A DNA stretch of 33,298 bases from Alphaproteobacteria bacterium (GCA_009377375.1 WHUE01000043.1:1-33298); one strand, 5' to 3'; positions 1 through 8,979 are shown, counted from the first letter of the stretch. The notes: generated by a model from the sequence alone, not told the origin. Translations and numbers: made by a program.

Positions 1-797
1 CCGAACATCACCCGCGGCGCACGCTGCTGCATCACCGGTTCCGGCGCAGCGGCGTTGCGCCCCATCGGCCGCCAGCACAGCCGCGCGAGATCGGCGGTGA
101 GCGCGAACTCGACGAGCTGCTCGCGCAGGGCGAGGTCGGGCGCCTTGCCGAGCCCCAGCGTCACGTCCAGCCCGGCCTCGGTGACGGTCACCGCGGCCTC
201 GGCGCGCTCCCCCGGCGCCAGCAGCCGGCTCAGCAGCCGCCCCAGCGGGGCGCGCAGCCGCAGGATCTCGGGGCGCAGCACGAGGCAGCCGTCGAGCGGG
301 GCGACGCGATGGCTCTGCGGCGCGTGGAATCCCAGCGCCGCGCCGCCCTTCGCCCCGCAGGCCTGGATGCGCGCCCGCCGCCGCGTCCGGTCCGGCACGC
401 GCCGCAGCGCGCCCACGACGTCGCCGTCGAATCCGCGCCGCGCCAGCGCGTCCACCGCCAGCCCGCGCTTCCACGCTTCGTAGGCGGCGGCGGCAAGCTG
501 CTGCACCGCGCAGCCGCCGCAAACGCCGAATTGCGGACAGGGCGGCTTCTCGTAGCCCGGCCCGGCCTCGAGCCGTTCCGCGATCTCCCCGCGCCAGCCG
601 TCGCCGACGCGTTCGCCGATGCGCACGCGCAGCCGGTCGCCGGGCGCGGCATGGGGTATGAACAGCGGCCCGCGCGGCCCCGCCGCCAGCCCGTCGCCCC
701 GCCCGCCGAGCGCGCTCACCGTCACCTCCGCGAGACGACCGTCGCGCGGCGCGGGCTTGGCGCCGCGGGGACGGCGGTCGGTGGGTTTCTTGGTCAT
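1..797 (-). CDS. Class I SAM-dependent RNA methyltransferase, TrmA/RlmD family (C-terminus beyond window)
   Basis: Reading from the ATG at 797 toward base 1 gives about 265 residues with no stop, so the C-terminal catalytic half lies outside the window. Residues 20-80 look like a TRAM RNA-binding domain (LAEVTVSALGGRGDGLA, then FIPHAAPGDRLRVRI). They are followed by the iron-sulfur motif C87-x5-C93-x2-C96 (CPQFGVCGGC), typical of RlmC/RlmD/TrmA-type uracil-5-methyltransferases that carry a [4Fe-4S] cluster. The family methylates C5 of uridine in 23S rRNA or tRNA. The SAM-binding and catalytic cysteine motifs are not in view, so the exact target cannot be set. The gene lies downstream of tlyA on the same strand across a 162-base gap containing a hairpin repeat. 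The family call is firm; the subfamily is open. Confidence 0.85.
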   Translation of the reverse strand, partial: MTKKPTDRRPRGAKPAPRDGRLAEVTVSALGGRGDGLAAGPRGPLFIPHAAPGDRLRVRIGERVGDGWRGEIAERLEAGPGYEKPPCPQFGVCGGCAVQQLAAAAYEAWKRGLAVDALARRGFDGDVVGALRRVPDRTRRRARIQACGAKGGAALGFHAPQSHRVAPLDGCLVLRPEILRLRAPLGRLLSRLLAPGERAEAAVTVTEAGLDVTLGLGKAPDLALREQLVEFALTADLARLCWRPMGRNAAAPEPVMQQRAPRVMF

Positions 798-860
798 GCG
801 TCTCTCTATCGTCTGTCGCCCCGGAAGCAAGCCGCTCTCCGGTGAATTCGCTCCTCTGAC

Positions 861-916
861 CGTCATGGTCGGTCCTCGGGCCGCGCTTCGCACGGACCCG
901 GGGGCCGACCATGACG
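861..916. repeat. Palindromic repeat between tlyA and the RNA methyltransferase gene
   Basis: The arms CGTCATGGTCGG (861-872) and CCGACCATGACG (905-916) are perfect 12-base inverted repeats around a GC-rich 32-base centre that can pair further. The gap holds no gene. The form resembles the small dispersed palindromes common between alphaproteobacterial genes. It could also act as a transcript-stabilising or attenuating hairpin between the two methyltransferase genes. There is no T-run on either side, so a classical intrinsic terminator is unlikely. Confidence 0.6.
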
Positions 917-959
917 AGTGGAGGGAACCGGCATACATAGTCTCCCCGTGCCGTTTTCC

Positions 960-1700
960 CTAGCCCGGCTTGCGTGCGCAGATCAGGAACTCGACATTGC
1001 CCTTGGGGCCGGTGATCGGGCTCGGGCAGATGCCGAGCACGGTCCAGCCCATCTCGCCCATCAGCCAGTCGCGGACGGTGGCGCAGATCTCGTCGTGCAG
1101 GGCCGTGTCGCGCACGACCCCGCCCTTGCCGACCCGGGCCTTGCCCACCTCGAACTGCGGCTTGATCAGCGCGACCAGCTCGGCCCCCGGCGCGGCGAGC
1201 GCCAGCGCGGCGGGCAGCACGGTCCTGAGCCCGATGAAGCTGGCGTCGCAGACGACGACCTCTGGCGGCCCGGGCACCTGCTCGGCCGTCAGGTGCCGGG
1301 CGTTGACGCCTTCCAGCACGGTGACGCGGGCGTCGTTGCGCAGGCGCCAGTCGAGCTGGCCCTTGCCGACATCCACGGCGATCACCGAGGCCGCGCCGGC
1401 CTCCAGCAGCACATGGGTGAACCCGCCGGTGGAGGCGCCGATGTCGAGGCAGCGCCGCCCGGCCACGTCGAGGGCGAACACCTTGAGCCCGTGGGCGAGC
1501 TTCAGCCCGCCGCGCGAGACCCAGGGATGGTCGCGCCCGCGCACCTCGACCGCCGCGTCGTCGGCGATCTGGTGGCCCGGCTTGTCGATGCGGGCCTCGC
1601 CGGCATAGACCGCGCCGGCGAGGATCAGCGCCTGCGCGCGGGTGCGGCTTTCCGCGAGCCCCCGTTCGACCAGGAGATGGTCCGCCCTCACCTTGCCCAT
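960..1700 (-). CDS. tlyA: TlyA family rRNA 2'-O-methyltransferase / hemolysin-type protein
   Basis: This 246-residue protein has the two-domain TlyA layout. The N-terminal S4 RNA-binding domain covers about residues 1-60 (RADHLLVERGLAESRTRAQALI). A FtsJ/RrmJ-type methyltransferase domain follows, with the SAM-binding motif LDIGASTGGFT at 85-95, then VIAVDVGKGQL and the conserved ALIKPQFE. TlyA proteins 2'-O-methylate cytidines in 16S and/or 23S rRNA; many proteobacterial members are annotated only as TlyA-family RNA methyltransferases. The length is normal for the family. The ATG at 1700 lies 7 bases after the MATE gene stop, so translation is probably coupled. In many alphaproteobacteria tlyA directly follows dxs; here a transporter gene separates them. 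Confidence 0.9.
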   Translation of the reverse strand: MGKVRADHLLVERGLAESRTRAQALILAGAVYAGEARIDKPGHQIADDAAVEVRGRDHPWVSRGGLKLAHGLKVFALDVAGRRCLDIGASTGGFTHVLLEAGAASVIAVDVGKGQLDWRLRNDARVTVLEGVNARHLTAEQVPGPPEVVVCDASFIGLRTVLPAALALAAPGAELVALIKPQFEVGKARVGKGGVVRDTALHDEICATVRDWLMGEMGWTVLGICPSPITGPKGNVEFLICARKPG

Positions 1701-1707
1701 CGCGCCC

Positions 1708-3132
1708 TCATCGGCCGCATTCTGACCGCGAACCGGCGGCGAGGCCAGCCGCGCGGGCCGGATGCGGCCGCGTCATGCGGGCGAAGCGGACCGTCACCAG
1801 CACCGCCACGGTCCCCAGCCCGGCGGCGAGGCCGACCCAGATTCCGACCGCGCCCCAGCCGGCCGCGAAGGCGAGCCCGTAGCCCGCGGGAAAGCCCACC
1901 GCCCAGTAGCCGAACAGCGCGATGGCCATCGGCGCCGCGGTGTCGTTCAGCCCGCGCAGCGCCTGGAGCCCGATGGTCTGCGCGCCGTCCGCCATCTGGA
2001 AGGCGGCGGCGATCAGCAGCAGGCTTCCCGCCAGCGCCACCACCCGCGCTCCGCCCGGCGCCTCCGCGTCGATGAACAGCCCCGCCAGGGCTTCGGGCAT
2101 GGCGAGGATGACGGCGCTCATCGCTGCCATGAAGACGACGCCGAGCGCGATGGCGCACCAGCCGGCCCGGCGCACCCCGTCGGGGTCGCCGCGGCCCACC
2201 GCGTGGCCGACGCGCACCGTCGCCGCCTGGCCGATGCCGAACGGCACCATGAAGCTGATCGAGGCGATCTGCAGCGCGATCTGGTGGGCGGCGATGGCGG
2301 TCGCGCCGATCCAGCCCATCATCACCGCGGCGAAGGCGATGATGCCGTACTCCATGAAAAACGCGGCGGCGATGGGCAGGCCGAGCGCGAAGATGCGCCG
2401 GAATATCTCCCAGTCCGGACGCCAGAACCGGCCGAGGATGCGGTAGCGGCGGAACGGCGCCAGGCGCGTCGTCACCGCCAGCATCGCCGCCAGCATCAGC
2501 AGGTTCACCAGCGCGCTGGCCAGCCCCGCCCCGGCCAGCTCCATCCGCGGCGCGCCGAGACGGCCGAAGATCAGCGCCCAGGCCAGCGCCGCGTTCAGCG
2601 GCACCCCGGCGAGCATCACCCACAGCCCCGGCATCGGCCGGTTCAGCGCGGCGGCGAAGTTGCGCAGCACGACGAAGGCGATGGCGCTCGGCAGGCACCA
2701 CAGCAGCGTGGACAGGAACTCATGCGCCCGCACCGCCACCGCCGCCGGCTGGCCCAGCGCCAGCAGCAGGTCGCCCGCGACCGGCGTCACCAGCAGGCAC
2801 ACCGGCAGCGTCGTCAGCAGCGCGACCCAGAGCCCCTGGCGCACGACCCGGCGCAGCGTGCGCGGGCGGCGCGCGCCCACCGCCTGCGCGGCCAGCGGGG
2901 CCGTCGCCATCACCGTGCCCATGCCGATGACGAAGGCGCTGAACAGCACGACATGGCCGAGCGCGCCTGCGGCCAGCGCGGTTTCGCCGAGCCGCCCGAT
3001 CAGCAGCACGTCGGTGGTCAGCATTGCGATCTGGCCGAGCTGGGTCAGCGCCAGCGGGCCGGTCAGCGCGAGGGTCTCCCGCATTTCGCGCGTCCAGACA
3101 CGGCGGGGCGGGTCCGCAAGGGCGGACTGCAT
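1708..3132 (-). CDS. MATE family efflux transporter
   Basis: From the ATG at 3132 the protein is 474 residues, normal for a MATE (NorM/DinF-type) antiporter. It has about twelve hydrophobic segments in two similar halves, with the family-typical start LALTGPLALTQLGQIAMLTTDVLLIGRLG and the second-half region TAIAAHQIALQI. MATE pumps exchange cationic drugs or metabolites for Na+ or H+ across the inner membrane; the substrate cannot be read from sequence. The open frame extends upstream to 3255, but that extension is arginine/proline-rich and non-membrane, so the internal ATG is preferred. The gene follows dxs after a 140-base gap containing a GC hairpin and precedes tlyA by 7 bases. It may be transcribed from the dxs operon or from a promoter in that gap. 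Confidence 0.9.
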   Translation of the reverse strand: MQSALADPPRRVWTREMRETLALTGPLALTQLGQIAMLTTDVLLIGRLGETALAAGALGHVVLFSAFVIGMGTVMATAPLAAQAVGARRPRTLRRVVRQGLWVALLTTLPVCLLVTPVAGDLLLALGQPAAVAVRAHEFLSTLLWCLPSAIAFVVLRNFAAALNRPMPGLWVMLAGVPLNAALAWALIFGRLGAPRMELAGAGLASALVNLLMLAAMLAVTTRLAPFRRYRILGRFWRPDWEIFRRIFALGLPIAAAFFMEYGIIAFAAVMMGWIGATAIAAHQIALQIASISFMVPFGIGQAATVRVGHAVGRGDPDGVRRAGWCAIALGVVFMAAMSAVILAMPEALAGLFIDAEAPGGARVVALAGSLLLIAAAFQMADGAQTIGLQALRGLNDTAAPMAIALFGYWAVGFPAGYGLAFAAGWGAVGIWVGLAAGLGTVAVLVTVRFARMTRPHPARAAGLAAGSRSECGR

Positions 3133-3170
3133 GGTTCTGCTCGCAAATATCAAAAGGGCCGCGCTCATAA

Positions 3171-3211
3171 CCCGCCGGGGCGGCGGTTGCAACGACGGAA
3201 TGCCCGGCGGG
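3171..3211 (-). terminator. GC hairpin between dxs and the MATE gene (possible terminator)
   Basis: CCCGCCGGG (3171-3179) and CCCGGCGGG (3203-3211) are perfect 9-base inverted arms around a 23-base loop, about 60 bases after the dxs stop. No U-run follows on the minus strand. A terminator, an attenuating leader for the MATE gene, or chance pairing in GC-rich DNA are all possible. Confidence 0.3.
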
Positions 3212-3272
3212 CGCGAAAACGCAACGACGCGCCGCGGCGGCGGGTCGCGCTGCACGTTTCAACGCGCGGCGG

Positions 3273-5195
3273 TCAGGCGCGGGCCGGGGCCTCGACGATG
3301 GCGCGGTCCAGCGCGGCGAGCGCGGTGGCCACGATATCCGGCGCGGCCAGCCCGGCGAGCTCCACCTGCTTCTGCTGGGTGTCGTGGTCGATGAAGATGT
3401 CCGGCTGGCACATCGGGCGGAATTTCAGCCCGTGGTCGAGCAGCCCCTGATGCGCCATGAAATGCATGACCTGGGCGGCGAAGCCGCCGATGGAGCCTTC
3501 CTCGATGGTGATCAGCACCTCGTGATCCGTCGCGAGCCGGCGCACCAGGTCCCCGTCGAGCGGCTTGGCGAAGCGGGCATCCGCCACGGTCGTGCTGAGC
3601 CCGCGCTTGTCGAGCTCGTCGGCGGCCTTCAGCGCGTCGGCCAGCCGCGTGCCGTAGGACAGGATGGCCACCTTGGCGCCTTCGCGCAGGATGCGGCCCT
3701 TGCCGAGGGCGAGCGGCGTGCCGGCCTCCGGCAGCTCGAGCCCGGCGCCGCCGCCGCGCGGATAGCGCAGCCCGCTCGGCCGGTCGTCGATGCCTGCCTG
3801 CGTCGCCACCATGTGCATCAGCTCCACCTCGTCGGCGGCGGCCATCAGCACCATGCCCGGCAGGCAGCCGAGATAGGCGATGTCGTAGGCGCCCTGGTGG
3901 GTCACCCCGTCGGCGCCGACCATGCCGGCGCGGTCCATGGCGAAGCGCACGGGCAGGTTCTGGATGGCGACGTCATGCACCACCGAATCGTAGCCGCGCT
4001 GGAGGAAGGTCGAGTAGATCGCGCAGAACGGCTTGTAGCCCTCGGCCGCCAGCCCGGCCGCGAAGGTCACGGCGTGCTGCTCGGCGATGCCGACGTCGAA
4101 GCTGCGGTCGGGGAAGACCTCGGCGAACTTGTCGATGCCGGTGCCGGACGGCATCGCAGCGCTGATGCCGACGATGCGGTCGTCCTTCCTCGCCTCCGCG
4201 ATCAGCGCCTTGGCGAAGACCGAGGTGTAGCTCGGCGGGCCCGGCGGCGACTTGGCCAGCGTGCCGGTGACGACGTCGAACTTGCCGACGCCGTGATACT
4301 TGTCGGGTGCGCTCTCGGCCGGCGGATAGCCGCCGCCCTTCTTGGTGACGACGTGGATCAGCACCGGGCCGCCCTCGTCCGAATCGCGGATGTTCTTCAG
4401 GATCGGCAGAAGATGGTCGAGGTTGTGCCCGTCGATGGGGCCGACATAGTAGAATCCCAGCTCCTCGAACAGCGTGCCGCCGGTGACCATGCCGCGGGCG
4501 TATTCCTCGGCGCGGGTCGCCGCCGTCTCCAGCGGGCGCGGGAACTTCTTCGCGAGATCGCGCATGACATGGCGCATCGAGCGATAGCTGCGCGACGAGA
4601 TCAGCCGCGAGAGATAGGCGCTCATGGCGCCGACCGGCGGGGCGATCGACATGTCGTTGTCGTTGAGGACGACGATCAGCCGGGCGTCCATCGAGCCCGC
4701 GTTGTTCATCGCCTCGTAGGCCATGCCGGCGCTGAGCGAGCCGTCGCCGATCACGGCGATGACGTTGTTGTTGTCGCCGGAGAGGTCGCGCGCCACGGCG
4801 AAGCCGAGCGCGGCCGAGATCGAGGTCGCGGCATGGGCCGCGCCGAACGGGTCGTACTCGCTCTCGCTCCGCTTGGTGAAGCCGGACAGCCCGCCGCCCT
4901 GGCGGAGCGTGCGGATCTGGTTGCGCCGGCCGGTCAGGATCTTGTGCGGATAGGCCTGGTGGCCGACGTCCCAGATCAGCCGGTCGGCCGGCGTATTGAA
5001 CACGTGATGCAGCGCCACGGTCAGCTCGACCACGCCCAGCCCGGCGCCCAGATGCCCGCCGGTCATCGACACCGCGTCGATGGTTTCCGCCCGCAACTCG
5101 TCGGCCAGCTGGCGGAGCTGCTTGGCGTCCATGCCGTGCAGGTCCCTGGGATAGTCCACAGTGTCGAGAAGCGGCGTTTCGGGTCCGTTTGACAA
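3273..5195 (-). CDS. dxs: 1-deoxy-D-xylulose-5-phosphate synthase
   Basis: The 640-residue protein matches full-length DXS, which condenses pyruvate and glyceraldehyde-3-phosphate in the first step of the MEP isoprenoid pathway in the cytoplasm. It needs thiamine diphosphate and Mg2+. The thiamine/Mg site [18 protein letters not shown] starts at residue 150. [15 protein letters not shown] lies at about 76-90. The transketolase pyrimidine-domain signature [21 protein letters not shown] carries the conserved glutamate, and [18 protein letters not shown] follows. The C-terminal transketolase domain is complete. The start is TTG, not ATG, supported by a strong Shine-Dalgarno sequence 5 bases upstream. 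The gene follows ispA by 10 bases. Co-transcription with ispA and xseB is very likely. Confidence 0.97.
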   Translation of the reverse strand: MSNGPETPLLDTVDYPRDLHGMDAKQLRQLADELRAETIDAVSMTGGHLGAGLGVVELTVALHHVFNTPADRLIWDVGHQAYPHKILTGRRNQIRTLRQGGGLSGFTKRSESEYDPFGAAHAATSISAALGFAVARDLSGDNNNVIAVIGDGSLSAGMAYEAMNNAGSMDARLIVVLNDNDMSIAPPVGAMSAYLSRLISSRSYRSMRHVMRDLAKKFPRPLETAATRAEEYARGMVTGGTLFEELGFYYVGPIDGHNLDHLLPILKNIRDSDEGGPVLIHVVTKKGGGYPPAESAPDKYHGVGKFDVVTGTLAKSPPGPPSYTSVFAKALIAEARKDDRIVGISAAMPSGTGIDKFAEVFPDRSFDVGIAEQHAVTFAAGLAAEGYKPFCAIYSTFLQRGYDSVVHDVAIQNLPVRFAMDRAGMVGADGVTHQGAYDIAYLGCLPGMVLMAAADEVELMHMVATQAGIDDRPSGLRYPRGGGAGLELPEAGTPLALGKGRILREGAKVAILSYGTRLADALKAADELDKRGLSTTVADARFAKPLDGDLVRRLATDHEVLITIEEGSIGGFAAQVMHFMAHQGLLDHGLKFRPMCQPDIFIDHDTQQKQVELAGLAAPDIVATALAALDRAIVEAPARA

Positions 5196-5200
5196 GCTGT

Positions 5201-5205
5201 CCTCC
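5201..5205 (-). promoter_or_regulatory. Ribosome binding site that fixes the dxs TTG start
   Basis: GGAGG on the minus strand, preceded by AA from the ispA stop codon, lies 5 bases before TTG at 5195. No in-frame ATG is nearby. This supports the rare TTG start and implies tight coupling to ispA translation. Confidence 0.7.
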
Positions 5206-6090
5206 TTACGTTCGCCGTTCCAGGACGAACTGTGCTAGCTCGCGCAGATGCGCGGCCCGCTCTCCGAATATCTCCAGATGGGCGACTGCCTGGTCGGCCA
5301 GCATGCCGGCATGCTGGTCCGCCTCCTCCAGCCCCATCAGGGAGACGAAGGTGGCCTTCCCGGCGGCGGCGTCCTTCCCGGTCGCCTTGCCCATCATCTC
5401 GGCGCTGCCCCGCGCGTCGAGCAGGTCGTCGACGATCTGGAAGGCGAGCCCCAGATCGTGGGCGTAGTGCTGCAGCGCATGAAGCGCGGCCGGGGACGCC
5501 CCGCCGAGCACCGCGCCGGCCTCGCACGAAAACCCGATCAGCGCCCCGGTCTTGAGCCGCTGCATCCGCGTGACCGTCGCCATGTCGACCTCGTTGTGCT
5601 CGCTCTCGAGATCGATCATCTGCCCGCCCACCATGCCGCGCCCGCCGGCCGCCACGGCCAGCCGGCGCACGAGCTCGGCGCGCAGCGTGGCGTCCGGGTG
5701 CGTCGCGGGAACGGCCAGCACCTCGAACGCCAGCGCCTGGAGCGCGTCGCCGGCAAGGATCGCCGTCGCCTCGCCGAATTTCACGTGGCAGGACGGCTGG
5801 CCCCGCCGCATGTCGTCGTCGTCCATCGCCGGCAGGTCGTCGTGGATCAGCGAATAGGCATGAACCATCTCGATCGCCGCGCCGACCCGCAGCGCGCTCG
5901 GCTCCGGCGCGCCGCAGATGCGCGCGCCGGCCAGCACGAGAAACGGCCGCAGCCGCTTGCCGCTCGCCAGCGCGGCATAGCGCATGGCCTCGAACAGCCG
6001 CGCCTCCGGCCCCTCGGCCCGCGGCAGCAGCGTGTCCAGCACCTCGCCGACCGCCTGCGACGCCTCGGCCATGGCATCGCCGAGCGGCAT
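5206..6090 (-). CDS. ispA: Polyprenyl synthetase (farnesyl/geranyl diphosphate synthase)
   Basis: The 294-residue short-chain prenyl diphosphate synthase elongates DMAPP with IPP to GPP/FPP, feeding quinone, hopanoid and undecaprenyl synthesis. The first aspartate-rich motif DDLPAMD is at 84-90, followed by DDMRRG. The second is QIVDDLLD near residue 225. GKRLRPFL near 44-51 binds IPP, and the chain-length region SLIHDD fits the FPP synthase type. The ATG at 6090 has no clear ribosome binding site. A TTG at 6111, overlapping the xseB stop by 8 bases and with GGAG about 10 bases upstream, is an equally good start adding 7 residues. The gene lies between xseB and dxs, the usual proteobacterial order. 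Confidence 0.93.
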   Translation of the reverse strand: MPLGDAMAEASQAVGEVLDTLLPRAEGPEARLFEAMRYAALASGKRLRPFLVLAGARICGAPEPSALRVGAAIEMVHAYSLIHDDLPAMDDDDMRRGQPSCHVKFGEATAILAGDALQALAFEVLAVPATHPDATLRAELVRRLAVAAGGRGMVGGQMIDLESEHNEVDMATVTRMQRLKTGALIGFSCEAGAVLGGASPAALHALQHYAHDLGLAFQIVDDLLDARGSAEMMGKATGKDAAAGKATFVSLMGLEEADQHAGMLADQAVAHLEIFGERAAHLRELAQFVLERRT

Positions 6091-6103
6091 AAGGGTCTGC
6101 AGT

Positions 6104-6358
6104 TCAGCCAAGGTTCGCCGGCTCCACCCCGTCGGCGCCGCCGCCGGGACCGATGGATATCTTCTCCACCTTCTCCTGCGCCTCGCGCAGCTTCTTCTCG
6201 CAATGCGCCTTGAGCGCCGCGCCGCGCGTATAGGCGTCGATTGCCTCGTCGAGCTGGCCCTTTCCTGCCTCAAGCCGGTTGACGATGGACTCAAGCTCGG
6301 CGAGCGCCTGTTCAAATGTCATCTTGGCGATCTCGGCAGTATCGCTCTTATCTGCCAT
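6104..6358 (-). CDS. xseB: Exodeoxyribonuclease VII small subunit
   Basis: This 84-residue protein carries the XseB signature [20 protein letters not shown], followed by [22 protein letters not shown]. It is two helices that wrap the large subunit XseA. Exonuclease VII degrades single-stranded DNA in both directions; several copies of this subunit bind one XseA, which is not encoded in this window. The ATG at 6358 gives the usual length, although the frame is open further upstream. It overlaps or abuts ispA, showing one transcript. A plausible sigma70 promoter lies 30-60 bases upstream. Confidence 0.93.
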   Translation of the reverse strand: MADKSDTAEIAKMTFEQALAELESIVNRLEAGKGQLDEAIDAYTRGAALKAHCEKKLREAQEKVEKISIGPGGGADGVEPANLG

Positions 6359-6387
6359 TTTACATGATTCCCCGGGGCAATTGGATA

Positions 6388-6416
6388 AGTGTAATATCGT
6401 CGCTGCGTCGGGGCAA
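6388..6416 (-). promoter_or_regulatory. Candidate sigma70 promoter for xseB-ispA-dxs
   Basis: On the minus strand, TTGCCC (6411-6416) and TACACT (6388-6393) are separated by exactly 17 bases, and the -10 ends 29 bases before the xseB ATG. The 126-base gap after the deacetylase gene suggests that a separate promoter is needed here. The match to consensus is moderate. Confidence 0.4.
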
Positions 6417-6484
6417 GGCGAGAGCGGGACGCTGCCCTGAAACAATAATGTGGCGACAATATGGCGGTCGCCGCCCGATCCCGG

Positions 6485-7414
6485 TCAACCGGCCCGCATC
6501 AGCTCGTCTACATGCGCGGAAACGCTGTCGGCGAGCGCCCGCAGGTCGTAGCCGCCTTCCAGCGTCGAGACGATCCGCCCGCCGCATTTCTCGCCGGCGA
6601 TGTCCACCAGCTTGCGGGTGATCCAGGCGAAATCCTCCTCGTCGAGCCGCAGCGTCGCCAGCGGGTCGCGGGCATGGGCGTCGAACCCGGCGGAGACCAG
6701 GATCAGCTCCGGCTCGAACGCCTCCAGCGCCGGCAGGACGAGGCGTTCCCAGCCGCGGCGGAACTCGATCGACCCGGACTGGGGGGCGAGCGGCACGTTG
6801 TGGATGTTGCCGACCCCGCATTCGTCCGCCGCCCCCGTGCCGGGATAGAGCGGGTATTCATGGCTGGAGGCGAACATGACCGCGGGCTCGCGCTCGAACG
6901 CCGCCTGGGTGCCGTTGCCGTGGTGAACGTCGAAATCGACCACGGCGACACGTTCCAGCCCGTGCCGGGCGCGGGCATGGGCGGCGGCAATGGCGACGCT
7001 GTTGAACAGGCAGAACCCCATGCCGCGCCCGGGCTCCGCGTGATGGCCCGGCGGACGGACGGCGCAGAACGCGGAATGCGCCTCGCCGGCGACGACCGCG
7101 TCGACCGCCGCGCAGAGCGCGCCCGCGGCCCGCAGCGCCGCGTCGCCGGACGCCGGCGACATGGCGGTGTCGGCGTCGAGCCGCACCAGCCCGTGCTCCG
7201 GCACGGCGGCGAGCAGCGCCTCGGCATAGTCCCGGCGATGGACCAGCGCGATCTGGTCCATCGTGGCGGGCGGCGCCTCGCGGCGCTCCAGCGCGGCGTA
7301 GCGGTCCACGGACAGCGCCTTCATCACGGCGCGGATACGGTCGGCCCGTTCCGGATGGCCGGGGCCGGTATCGTGCTCGGCAGAGCTCGGGTGACTGAAC
7401 AGCAGAGTCGTCAT
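6485..7414 (-). CDS. Histone deacetylase family protein (acetylpolyamine amidohydrolase-like)
   Basis: The 309-residue protein is a bacterial class II-type deacetylase. The His pair H124-H125 (RPPGHHA) is the charge-relay site. Zinc ligands are read as D162 and H164 (VVDFDVHHGNGT) and D245 (LVSAGFDAHARDP). The transition-state tyrosine is Y289 (LEGGYDLRAL). The enzyme removes acetyl groups from an amine such as an acetylated lysine or acetylpolyamine; the natural substrate is unknown. The start ATG at 7414 opens MTTLLFSHPS, a common start for this family. It lies 5' of xseB on the same strand with a 126-base gap, a frequent arrangement in alphaproteobacteria, although a functional link to isoprenoid genes is not evident. 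Confidence 0.92.
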   Translation of the reverse strand: MTTLLFSHPSSAEHDTGPGHPERADRIRAVMKALSVDRYAALERREAPPATMDQIALVHRRDYAEALLAAVPEHGLVRLDADTAMSPASGDAALRAAGALCAAVDAVVAGEAHSAFCAVRPPGHHAEPGRGMGFCLFNSVAIAAAHARARHGLERVAVVDFDVHHGNGTQAAFEREPAVMFASSHEYPLYPGTGAADECGVGNIHNVPLAPQSGSIEFRRGWERLVLPALEAFEPELILVSAGFDAHARDPLATLRLDEEDFAWITRKLVDIAGEKCGGRIVSTLEGGYDLRALADSVSAHVDELMRAG

Positions 7415-7511
7415 GGCCGCCTTTCGCGTTCCGGTCGCGTTCCGGCCCAATCTAGCGCATTTTCCGCCCCGGTGAACCGGCGCCGTCCGAACCCGCCCGC
7501 CTCATTCGTGT

Positions 7512-7538
7512 AACCGGTAACGGTTTGTTTTACAAAAC
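7512..7538. promoter_or_regulatory. Operator-like inverted repeats upstream of the RND pump genes
   Basis: AACCG/CGGTT (7512-7516 and 7521-7525) overlaps TTTGT/ACAAA (7524-7528 and 7532-7536), in an AT-richer patch of the divergent gap between the deacetylase and RND genes. Such short symmetric sites often bind TetR-type repressors of efflux pumps. No regulator gene lies beside them, so this is only a candidate. Confidence 0.3.
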
Positions 7539-7584
7539 GTGCGATGCTGGGGGGTTTCCGGGGGGTACGGCCGGTAAAGACAGA

Positions 7585-7613
7585 TTTCAATGCGCCGCGC
7601 GCCACCCTATATT
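7585..7613 (+). promoter_or_regulatory. Candidate promoter for the RND efflux operon
   Basis: A good -10 TATATT (7608-7613) follows a weak -35 TTTCAA (7585-7590) at 17 bases. A second TATATT lies about 30 bases further on. The region is AT-richer than its surroundings and lies 59 bases before the adaptor ATG. Confidence 0.35.
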
Positions 7614-7671
7614 ATCGCGCTTTGCGGTGCTCTATATTCGGCCGGTTTCAGGTGAGGCTCCGATTTAAAAA

Positions 7672-8979
7672 ATGAAAAATACAGATTGCACAACGCCTCG
7701 GAATGCAGGACGACATCTTGTCCTGCCGATCGCGCTTCTGCAGGCTGCGCGGCTGGGGGTTCTGCTGGCAGCGATCGGCGTCATTACAGCGGCAGTGCCG
7801 CATCCCGCCGCCGCGCAGCAGGGCGGCGGCCCGGCGCAATACGACGGCGCGGCCAGCGAGCCGGACCGGAGCGACAAGGGCAAGAAGCGGCGCGGCCGCG
7901 GCGGCCCGGCGGTGGTGCAGGTCGATACGGTCAAGGTCGTGCCGGTCACCCAGACCCTGCCTGTGCTGGGCCGGCTGGTGGCGCGGCAGACCAGCGTGAT
8001 CGCCGCCCGCACCGCGGGTCCGATCGAGACCCTGCATGTGCAGGTCGGCGACCGGGTGAAGAAGGGCGACGCGCTGGCGACGCTGGTATCCGACACCATA
8101 AGCGCGCGGCGCGAGCTGCGGGCCGGCGAGATCGCGGAATTCCGGGCCTCCATCGAGTCCGCCCAGGCGCAGCTCGCCAAGGCGAAGAACGAGATGCGGC
8201 GCATGCGCGACCTGCAGAAATCGGCCGCCTTCTCCAAGGCGCGCTACGAGGACCAGCTGCGCGTGGTGGAAATCGCCGCCGGCGAGCTGAACAAGTCTCT
8301 GGCGGGGCTGCGCCAGGCGGAGGCCAACCTGAAACTCGCCGAGATCGACGTCAACAACGCCACGGTGCGCGCGCCCTATGCCGGGGTGGTGACGCAGCGG
8401 CATACCTTCGACGGCGCCTATGTCTCCATGGGCGGGCCGGTGGTCACGCTGCTCAACGACGCCGAGCTGGAGGTCGAGGCCGACGTGCCGGCGAACCGGC
8501 TGGCCGGGCTGAGGCCCGGCGCCGAGATCGCCGCCGAGATCGACGGCAGGCCGATACGCGCGATCGTGCGGGCGGTGGTCCCGGACGAGAACCCGCTGGC
8601 GCGGACACGCGCGGTGCGCCTCGCCTCGTCCGAGCCGCTGACCGACATCGGGGCGGCGGCGAACCAGAGCGTGCTGCTGCGGGTGCCGGTCGGCTCGGCC
8701 CGCGACGCGCTGACGGTGCACAAGGATGCGGTGCTGCAGCGCGAGGGCGGCGCCGCGGTCTTCGTGGTCAGCGGCGGCAAGGCGACCATGCGCCGGGTCC
8801 GGCTCGGCGAGGCCGTCGCAAGCCGCTTCGAGGTGATCGAGGGCGTCGCCGCGGGCGACCGGACGGTGACGCGCGGCAACGAGCGCCTGCGCGACGGTCA
8901 GCAGGTCCGGCTCAAAGGCGCGGGCGCGGACAAGGGCGGCGAGGGCGTCGGCCGCCGCAAGAGGGAAGTCGGCGAATGA
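7672..8979 (+). CDS. RND efflux periplasmic adaptor subunit (membrane fusion protein)
   Basis: The 435-residue protein has an N-terminal signal/anchor segment (about 17-48, ending PHPAAAQQ) and then a low-complexity basic linker (KGKKRRGRGG). The membrane-fusion architecture follows: a lipoyl half-motif GPIETLHVQVGDRVKKGDAL, an alpha-helical hairpin (about 140-220), the second lipoyl half NATVRAPYAGVVTQRH, a beta-barrel, and a C-terminal membrane-proximal domain (GVAAGDRTVTRGNERLRDGQ). It joins an inner-membrane RND pump to an outer-membrane channel in the periplasm. The stop overlaps the pump start in ATGA, so the two proteins are translationally coupled. No TolC-like channel gene or regulator is in the window. 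The substrate cannot be inferred. Confidence 0.92.
   Translation: MKNTDCTTPRNAGRHLVLPIALLQAARLGVLLAAIGVITAAVPHPAAAQQGGGPAQYDGAASEPDRSDKGKKRRGRGGPAVVQVDTVKVVPVTQTLPVLGRLVARQTSVIAARTAGPIETLHVQVGDRVKKGDALATLVSDTISARRELRAGEIAEFRASIESAQAQLAKAKNEMRRMRDLQKSAAFSKARYEDQLRVVEIAAGELNKSLAGLRQAEANLKLAEIDVNNATVRAPYAGVVTQRHTFDGAYVSMGGPVVTLLNDAELEVEADVPANRLAGLRPGAEIAAEIDGRPIRAIVRAVVPDENPLARTRAVRLASSEPLTDIGAAANQSVLLRVPVGSARDALTVHKDAVLQREGGAAVFVVSGGKATMRRVRLGEAVASRFEVIEGVAAGDRTVTRGNERLRDGQQVRLKGAGADKGGEGVGRRKREVGE

Noticed and set aside
3189-3238. Repeated GCAACGACG near the MATE leader
   Set aside because: Two short copies in GC-rich DNA without regular spacing; chance is sufficient.
3384-5192. Roughly 600-codon plus-strand frame opposite dxs
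   Set aside because: It is a shadow of dxs with no conserved motif.
7411-7605. 64-codon minus-strand frame in the deacetylase/RND gap
   Set aside because: It lacks a ribosome site and any recognisable pattern, and covers the probable divergent promoter region.
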